From: an uncultured Roseburia sp.
Lineage (GTDB): Bacteria; Bacillota; Clostridia; Lachnospirales; Lachnospiraceae
DNA length: 11,868 nucleotides
Direction: 5' to 3'
Assembly (NCBI GenBank): GCA_945928585.1
Contig: CAMENQ010000037.1
Span: forward strand, 1 to 11,868
Within the stretch, counting starts at the first letter, position 1; every line of letters starts with the position of its first letter. The position numbers and the translations under genes are program-made. The notes below the pieces were generated by a model. The model was not told where the DNA came from. It made no database searches and saw nothing but the letters and a program-made list of their open reading frames with translations. This document shows, one piece after another, positions 6,717 to 11,868 of this stretch.

Positions 6717-6745
6717 AGTATATCACAGTTTTATATAGTTGAAAA
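6717..6745 (-). promoter_or_regulatory. Promoter of the 164-residue protein and sirtuin operon
   Basis: On the minus strand the -10 is TATACT at 6717-6722 preceded by TGA, making an extended -10. The -35 is TTTTCA at 6740-6745, four of six matches, with an ideal 17-bp spacer. The transcript would have a leader of about 40 nt containing the GAGGAG ribosome binding site. This is the best-formed promoter in the window and indicates housekeeping sigma-factor control. Confidence 0.65.
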
Positions 6746-6775
6746 CATAAAATTAAGTTTAAGACCATTTTATAT

Positions 6776-6797
6776 AATAGGAAATTTCTAAAGCAAC
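6776..6797. repeat. Short repeat with dyad TAGGAAATTTCTA, copy 2
   Basis: This matches 4651-4672 at 20 of 22 positions. Its core at 6778-6790 differs from the perfect dyad of copy 1 by one base. It lies between the mutS terminator hairpins and the promoter of the sirtuin operon, about 40 bp upstream of the -35. On the minus strand TTGCTT within the repeat is also followed, 16 bases on, by TATAAA, so it could form a second promoter. Confidence 0.4.
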
Positions 6798-6818
6798 AGC
6801 GTGAAATTAAGAAACTAA

Positions 6819-6838
6819 AAATTCGCGAATGCGAATTT
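6819..6838 (-). terminator. Second hairpin downstream of mutS
   Basis: The arms AAATTCGC and GCGAATTT form an 8-bp perfect stem with a 4-nt loop. Read on the minus strand, the right arm runs into TTTTTAG, a short U-tract. It lies just beyond the GC-rich hairpin at 6841-6864 and probably helps end the mutS operon transcript. Confidence 0.5.
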
Positions 6839-6840
6839 AT

Positions 6841-6868
6841 AAGTGCCGCTGCCGAGCGGCACTTTTTT
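6841..6868. terminator. GC-rich intrinsic terminator at the end of mutS, possibly bidirectional
   Basis: The arms AAGTGCCGCT (6841-6850) and AGCGGCACTT (6855-6864) form a perfect 10-bp stem around GCCG. On the plus strand the stem runs into six T (6863-6868), a textbook terminator; on the minus strand it starts directly after the mutS stop at 6867-6869 and is followed by TTATAAATT, a weaker tail. It most likely terminates the mutS operon, together with the hairpin at 6819-6838, and blocks any rightward transcription. Confidence 0.75.
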
Positions 6869-9536
6869 ACCACCGGTTTTTTAATTTATTCTGCAGCTTA
6901 TAAAGTGTATTCATAGCATCAATCGGCGTCATATTACCCAAATCAAGACTCTTAAGTTCCTCGATTATATCCTCATCTCTCACCGTATCGAACAGAGACA
7001 TCTGGGTTAAATCCACCTCATCGAGCTTTTCTGCCTTCTTCTTTGATGAATTTGCCATCTGCCCTGCCGCAGCTATCTCCTTTGCTTTCTTTGATATATC
7101 TGCGTCAATCAGCTCACTGACTATCTCCTTTGCCCTGTTTATAACATTGTCCGGAACTCCTGCCAGCTTTGCCACCTGTATGCCGTAACTCTTGTCTGCG
7201 CCGCCCTTTACTATTTTTCTAAGGAATACAATATCGTCACCCTGCTCTTTTACGGCTATGCAGTAATTGTTTACTCCTTGCAGCATACCCTCAAGCTCTG
7301 TCATCTCGTGATAATGTGTTGCAAAAAGAGTTTTTGCTCCAAGAAGCTTTGTGTTGCTTATATGCTCAACAACAGCCCATGCTATGGAAAGACCGTCAAA
7401 TGTACTTGTACCCCTGCCTATTTCATCAAGAATAAGAAGACTGTCAGATGTGGCATTTCTAAGTATATTTGCCACTTCAGTCATCTCTACCATAAAGGTT
7501 GACTGTCCGCTTGCCAGATCGTCCGATGCACCTACTCTCGTAAAAATGCGGTCACATATACCTATATTTGCACTTTCGGCAGGCACAAAGGAACCAATCT
7601 GGGCCATAAGAACGATAAGTGCCGTCTGTCTCATATATGTTGACTTTCCTGCCATATTTGGTCCTGTAATAATAGAAATTCTGTTTGAGCCATTGTCAAG
7701 ATATGTGTCATTGGCCACAAACATATCATTTACAATCATTCTTTCAACAACAGGATGTCTCCCGTTTTTTATGTCAATTATACCTTTTTCATTTATCTTA
7801 GGCTTTACAAAATTATTTTTTTCCGCAACGTAAGCAAATGAAGCAAAAACATCAAGCTTTGCCACAGCCTTTGCAGTGCGCTGGATACGCTTAATATTTT
7901 CAGATATGCTGTTTCTTAGATTTCCAAACAGTTCATACTCAAGTGATGCAAGTCTGTCCTCTGCACCAAGTATGGTATCCTCCAGTTCCTTAAGTCTTGG
8001 AGTAATATATCTTTCGGCGTTTGTAAGTGTCTGCTTTCTGGTGTAATCCTCCGGCATTTCAAACTGGTTTTTATATGCATTTGTTATTTCAATACAATAT
8101 CCGAAAACCTTATTATATTTTATCTTAAGATTTTTTACTCCCGTACGTTCTCTTTCCGCTGCTTCAAGGTCTGCAAGCCAGTTTTTACCCTCCGTCTTTG
8201 ACAGACGTAACCTGTCTACCTCCTCATTGTAGCCGTCCTTTATAATGCCGCCATCCTTTATTGCCAAAGGCGGTTCATCTACTATGGCGCTGTCTATCAT
8301 ATCAGCTATGTCACTTAAATCGTCCATATCGCTGTTAATTTCATCAAAAAGATTTCCGTTACCTGATTTAAATTCCCCTAAAAGCCTTTTTATATGAGGA
8401 ATCATCTGTATTGATGTCTTAAAGGCAATCATATCTCTTGGAGTAGCTGAATTATATGCTATTCTTCCTATAAGACGCTCCATATCATAAATAGGATTAA
8501 GATATTCCCTAAGCTCCTCCCTTGTAATAAGAGATTTGTTTATTTCCTCTACCGTATTCTGTCTTTTTATTATTTCTTCTTTATGAATAAGAGGCTGTTC
8601 TATATATGAGCGTAAAAGCCTTGCTCCCATGGCAGTCTTTGTCTTATCAAGCACCCAGAGAAGCGAGCCTCGCTTCTGCTTTTCCCTCAGTGTTTCCGTC
8701 AGTTCCAGATTTCTTCTGGTAGACGTATCTATAATCATATATTTACCTGTAGTATATGTGGTAATGGCAGACAGCTGTGCAAGAGATGTTTTTTGCGTTT
8801 CATTAAGATAAAGCATCAATGCTCCTGCGCATACTGAGCCTATATTGTAATCACTAAGACCAAGTCCCTCAAGACTCATAACCTTAAAATGGTCCGTAAG
8901 TGCCTTTTTGGCAGTTTCATCATCAAAATACCACGAATCAAGTGTAAATATGGAAATTCCCAATCTGTTTTTTATATCTTCAATATCTGCACCACTTACC
9001 ATAAATCCGTTATTGCATATGATTTCTGATGGTGCAAATTTTGTAATCTCATCATTTAAAGTTCTAAGCGAATCTAATTCCGTAACTAAAAAATCACCGG
9101 TTGCCACATCACACACTGCCACGCCGAATTCATCCTCCATGTATACTATACACATAAGATAATTATGCTTTCCTTCATCAAGTGTCTGTGCGTTTATATT
9201 TGTTCCCGGTGTCACTACCTTTATTACTTCTCTTTTAACAAGTCCCTTGGCAAGCTTCGGATCCTCCACCTGCTCACCTATAGCTACCTTGTAGCCCTTG
9301 CTTACAAGACGGTTAAGATAAACATCGACTGCGTGATAAGGAACGCCACACATAGGTGCGCGTTCCTCCAGACCACAATCTTTACCTGTAAGTGTTAACT
9401 CTAACTCCTTTGATGCAAGAATAGCATCGTCAAAAAACATTTCATAAAAATCGCCCAATCTGTAAAAGAGTATGCAATCCTTATATTGCTCCTTTGTATC
9501 TACATATTGCTGCATCATTGGTGATAACTGTCCCAC
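6867..9536 (-). CDS. mutS: DNA mismatch repair protein MutS
   Basis: MutS recognises mismatches and small loops and starts repair with MutL. At 889 residues it is full length. The mismatch-binding domain shows GDFYEMF with the Phe-x-Glu wedge (Phe30, Glu32). The ATPase has Walker A GPNMAGKST (625-633), the GQSTFMVEMTE segment (677-687), Walker B LLILDEIGRGTS (700-711) and THYHE (740-744). Near the C-terminus QMSLF (845-849) resembles a beta-clamp binding motif, followed by the usual C-terminal helices. I chose the GTG at 9534-9536: AGGAAG lies 7 nt upstream inside the end of the transporter gene, and the protein then begins MGQLSPMMQQY, as in relatives. A TTG 11 codons earlier was rejected. 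The gene starts 1 nt after the SulP stop, so translation is probably coupled. No mutL gene follows; a terminator does. Confidence 0.98.
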   Translation of the reverse strand: MGQLSPMMQQYVDTKEQYKDCILFYRLGDFYEMFFDDAILASKELELTLTGKDCGLEERAPMCGVPYHAVDVYLNRLVSKGYKVAIGEQVEDPKLAKGLVKREVIKVVTPGTNINAQTLDEGKHNYLMCIVYMEDEFGVAVCDVATGDFLVTELDSLRTLNDEITKFAPSEIICNNGFMVSGADIEDIKNRLGISIFTLDSWYFDDETAKKALTDHFKVMSLEGLGLSDYNIGSVCAGALMLYLNETQKTSLAQLSAITTYTTGKYMIIDTSTRRNLELTETLREKQKRGSLLWVLDKTKTAMGARLLRSYIEQPLIHKEEIIKRQNTVEEINKSLITREELREYLNPIYDMERLIGRIAYNSATPRDMIAFKTSIQMIPHIKRLLGEFKSGNGNLFDEINSDMDDLSDIADMIDSAIVDEPPLAIKDGGIIKDGYNEEVDRLRLSKTEGKNWLADLEAAERERTGVKNLKIKYNKVFGYCIEITNAYKNQFEMPEDYTRKQTLTNAERYITPRLKELEDTILGAEDRLASLEYELFGNLRNSISENIKRIQRTAKAVAKLDVFASFAYVAEKNNFVKPKINEKGIIDIKNGRHPVVERMIVNDMFVANDTYLDNGSNRISIITGPNMAGKSTYMRQTALIVLMAQIGSFVPAESANIGICDRIFTRVGASDDLASGQSTFMVEMTEVANILRNATSDSLLILDEIGRGTSTFDGLSIAWAVVEHISNTKLLGAKTLFATHYHEMTELEGMLQGVNNYCIAVKEQGDDIVFLRKIVKGGADKSYGIQVAKLAGVPDNVINRAKEIVSELIDADISKKAKEIAAAGQMANSSKKKAEKLDEVDLTQMSLFDTVRDEDIIEELKSLDLGNMTPIDAMNTLYKLQNKLKNRW

Positions 9537-9537
9537 T

Positions 9538-11241
9538 TTAGTTCTTCCTTTCCTCAATCTTAGCTGCAAACTCTAACGCTGCATCTATATTCCTGCAGAA
9601 ATGATCTTCTCCCAGTCTTTCCACATAACCATGTTTTTTCAAAACACTCATAGGCTGCTCATTGACATGTGAGAAAACAAGCTCTATGTCGTTTTTCTTA
9701 CATACCTCATAAACACTTTCAAGTGTGTGCATAGCTGTCTCATCCATTGCCGGAACACTTCTCATACGAAGAATAACTATATCCTCGTCTGTGTCTCCTA
9801 CAACCTCTGTCAGCTTATCGGCAGCTCCGAAAAATAATGGTCCCGTAACCTCAAATACAAGAGTATTTTTTGGAACAGACTTAAGTGAAATGTGATCCTT
9901 ATCTGTAGTCTCGTGATATTCCTCATTTTCCTGGACAATTTTTTCCATATCATCCTCATACTGCCAGCCACGAATATTTGTAACATCTGACATACGCTTC
10001 ATAAAAAGAAGACACGCCATTACAAGTCCTACTACAATGGCTACAACAAGATCAAAAACTACTGTCAGCACAAATGTTACAAGAAGTACTGAGGTATCGC
10101 TCTTTGGAGCTTTCTTTACAGTATTTACCACTGCTCTCCAGCCGCTCATATTATAGGCTACCATAAACAATATGGCTGCAATGGTAGGCATAGGAATAAG
10201 TGCTGCATAAGGCATAAGGAATACAAGCATAAGTAAAAGTACTACTGCGTGAACCATACCTGCCACAGGAGTTCTTCCTCCGTTTTTAATGTTTGCGGCA
10301 GTTCTTGCTATAGCTCCTGTTGCCGGAATTCCTCCAAAAAGTCCTGATGCTATATTTCCTGCTCCCTGTGCAATAAGCTCTGCATTTGAACGGTGTCTGC
10401 TTCCTATCATACCGTCAGCTACAACACATGATAAAAGTGACTCTATAGCTGCAAGAACAGCTATGGTAAATGCATCAGGAAGCAAATCACTTATCATGCC
10501 GAAGTTTACGTTTGGAATATGAAACTTAGGAAGACCTGAAAGATTGCTGTACTGGCTTCCTATTGTTGCCACATCAAGGTCTGCAAGCTTTACAACTGCA
10601 CTTAAAACTATAACGGCAATAAGTGAAGGTGGTATTGTCTTATTTATCTTTGGCCATAAAATAAGTATAGCAAGTGAAGCCATACCGATAATAAGTGCCA
10701 TATAATTAAATGTATCAAAACAGCCAAAAAGTGCCTTAAGCTTATCAACGGTTTCTATAGGCGAACCATGTTTTGCCGTATAGTCTGCTATGCTTACGCC
10801 AAAAAAGCTGTTTAGCTGTCCGACTAATATGGTTACGGCTATACCTGCCGTAAAGCCGGTTGTTATTGTATATGGAATAAATTTTATAAGATTTCCAAAC
10901 TTTAGAAGTCCCATAATGATAAGAATTATTCCTGCCATAATGGTGGCAACTATAAGTCCGTCCATTCCGTTTTCTGCCACTATGCCTGCCACAATAGTAG
11001 CAAAGGCTGCCGTAGGGCCTGCTATCTGTACGCGGCTTCCGCCGAGAAATGATATAACAAAGCCGGCTACGATAGCCGTGTAAATTCCTATCTGTGGCTC
11101 CACTCCCGAAGCTATGGCAAGTGCTATAGACAACGGAAGTGCAATGATAGCCACGATAATTCCTGATATTACATCTTTTACAAACTGTTCTTTTGTGTAT
11201 CCCTTCATTACAGTGAAGAGCTTTGGTTTATAATCGTTCAC
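9538..11241 (-). CDS. SulP-family anion transporter with STAS domain
   Basis: This is a 567-residue inner-membrane transporter of the SulP (SLC26-like) family, whose members move sulfate, bicarbonate, dicarboxylates or other anions. The N-terminal 415 residues contain about a dozen hydrophobic segments with the family hallmarks ALPLSIALAIASG (34-46) and GGSRVQIAGPTAAF (67-80). A cytoplasmic STAS domain follows at about 456-562, with VPAMDETAMHTLE at 496-508. The substrate cannot be decided from sequence, so I do not use the label sulfate permease. The start is a GTG at 11239-11241 with AGAGGT 8 nt upstream; the in-frame ATG 12 codons later lacks such a site. It follows the small membrane protein gene by 17 nt and precedes mutS by 1 nt, so the three genes form an operon. 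No cysteine biosynthesis or carbonic anhydrase gene is nearby to hint at its substrate. Confidence 0.95.
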   Translation of the reverse strand: MNDYKPKLFTVMKGYTKEQFVKDVISGIIVAIIALPLSIALAIASGVEPQIGIYTAIVAGFVISFLGGSRVQIAGPTAAFATIVAGIVAENGMDGLIVATIMAGIILIIMGLLKFGNLIKFIPYTITTGFTAGIAVTILVGQLNSFFGVSIADYTAKHGSPIETVDKLKALFGCFDTFNYMALIIGMASLAILILWPKINKTIPPSLIAVIVLSAVVKLADLDVATIGSQYSNLSGLPKFHIPNVNFGMISDLLPDAFTIAVLAAIESLLSCVVADGMIGSRHRSNAELIAQGAGNIASGLFGGIPATGAIARTAANIKNGGRTPVAGMVHAVVLLLMLVFLMPYAALIPMPTIAAILFMVAYNMSGWRAVVNTVKKAPKSDTSVLLVTFVLTVVFDLVVAIVVGLVMACLLFMKRMSDVTNIRGWQYEDDMEKIVQENEEYHETTDKDHISLKSVPKNTLVFEVTGPLFFGAADKLTEVVGDTDEDIVILRMRSVPAMDETAMHTLESVYEVCKKNDIELVFSHVNEQPMSVLKKHGYVERLGEDHFCRNIDAALEFAAKIEERKN

Positions 11242-11258
11242 TTTCAGCTACCTCTTTA

Positions 11259-11828
11259 TTATTTTCTCTTTTTTCTCTGGTTTGTAATCCATAATGCTGC
11301 ATAGCCTATAGAGAATATGTAACCGAAAATTATGTTCTTAATGTACTCCATCTTAGATGCATCGTCAAAATCAATTGCCCACTTAAATGCTGCTTTTGCA
11401 ACAGCATAAGAGCAGCCTGTCTGACCTTTTATAGCATAAATCTCTGCCATTCTCGTACCTACAAAAATAGCAACGAATGAAAATACTACACATACTACAA
11501 GACCAATAGGGTCAAAATTCTTTGATAGCTTACCGTAAATAAATACTTCACCTGCAAGAATAACTGCTCCCATAGGGAAGAATATAAGATTTAATGCAGA
11601 ACCAAGTACACAGTAAAGCACAACGCCTACTACTGCTACTGCAAGTGCTGCCACAAGACCGATAACCATACTCTTAATGTCTCTTCCGTTTCCTACTGTA
11701 CCCATGTTGTAGTTTACACCGTTTGAAGTGCCATTTGAATTACCGAAGTTAAATCCGTTTCCTGTTGATGGCTGATTAACATTCTGATTGTTTTCGCCGT
11801 TATTTGGCTGATTGAAATTATTATCCAT
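11259..11828 (-). CDS. Small membrane protein with Asn/Gly-rich N-terminal tail
   Basis: This 189-residue protein is not one I recognise. The first 49 residues are low complexity, about one third Asn with Gly, Gln, Ser and Thr, and probably disordered. Four hydrophobic segments follow near 53-75, 79-99, 107-126 and 165-181, and the protein ends in a basic NQRKKRK tail that should stay in the cytoplasm. A short loop near 134-163 lies between the third and fourth segments. The ATG at 11826-11828 has only a weak upstream site (TAGAAAA), so translation may be modest or the start may differ. Its stop is 17 nt before the SulP start, suggesting co-transcription and perhaps a role near that transporter. 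The promoter is not visible in the 40 bases left before the window edge. Confidence 0.85.
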   Translation of the reverse strand: MDNNFNQPNNGENNQNVNQPSTGNGFNFGNSNGTSNGVNYNMGTVGNGRDIKSMVIGLVAALAVAVVGVVLYCVLGSALNLIFFPMGAVILAGEVFIYGKLSKNFDPIGLVVCVVFSFVAIFVGTRMAEIYAIKGQTGCSYAVAKAAFKWAIDFDDASKMEYIKNIIFGYIFSIGYAALWITNQRKKRK

Positions 11829-11868
11829 ATTTTCTAAATGGTAATAGAGAAAAAGTGCTTTTCGATAA

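Noticed and set aside
7351..7833. A 160-residue plus-strand open frame
   Set aside because: It lies wholly inside the mutS ATPase domain coding region on the opposite strand and has no ribosome binding site or family resemblance.

Overview
The window reads as a chromosomal segment of a low-GC Gram-positive anaerobe. The gene families, AT-rich intergenic DNA, strong GGAGG-type ribosome binding sites and use of GTG and TTG starts fit Clostridia, most likely a Lachnospiraceae-like gut organism; that assignment is inference. Every supported gene lies on the minus strand, so transcription runs from high to low coordinates. No rRNA, tRNA, insertion sequence, CRISPR array or phage gene is visible, and no gene-free stretch exceeds 300 bases.

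In transcription order, the right-hand block (11828 to 6867) holds a small membrane protein with an Asn/Gly-rich tail, a SulP-type anion transporter with a C-terminal STAS domain, and mutS. The spacings of 17 and 1 nt indicate one operon. It ends in a 10-bp GC-rich hairpin directly after the mutS stop, followed by a second hairpin. No mutL lies next to mutS within the window.

The middle block (6672 to 5425) is a two-gene unit with its own extended -10 promoter. It encodes an unrecognised 164-residue protein, then 18 nt later a zinc-binding NAD-dependent sirtuin deacylase.

The left block (5340 to the left edge) is a signalling and transport locus: an OmpR-type response regulator, an unrecognised 346-residue Glu/Lys-rich coiled-coil protein, a histidine kinase with two membrane helices joined by a very short loop, a MacB-type ABC ATPase, and an FtsX-type permease cut by the left edge. 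The likely logic is that the kinase senses a state of the membrane or the transporter, the regulator binds DNA, and the transporter is induced. The 113-bp gap before the ATPase gene holds two palindromes 22 bp apart centre to centre and a hairpin before the ribosome binding site, which suits a regulated transporter promoter. This design recalls antimicrobial-peptide sensing and resistance modules, but the permease is not laid out like BceB.

The least explained parts are the coiled-coil gene placed between the regulator and its kinase, the 164-residue sirtuin neighbour, the palindromic control region before the ABC genes, and a short dyad element found both at 4653-4665 and 6778-6790.
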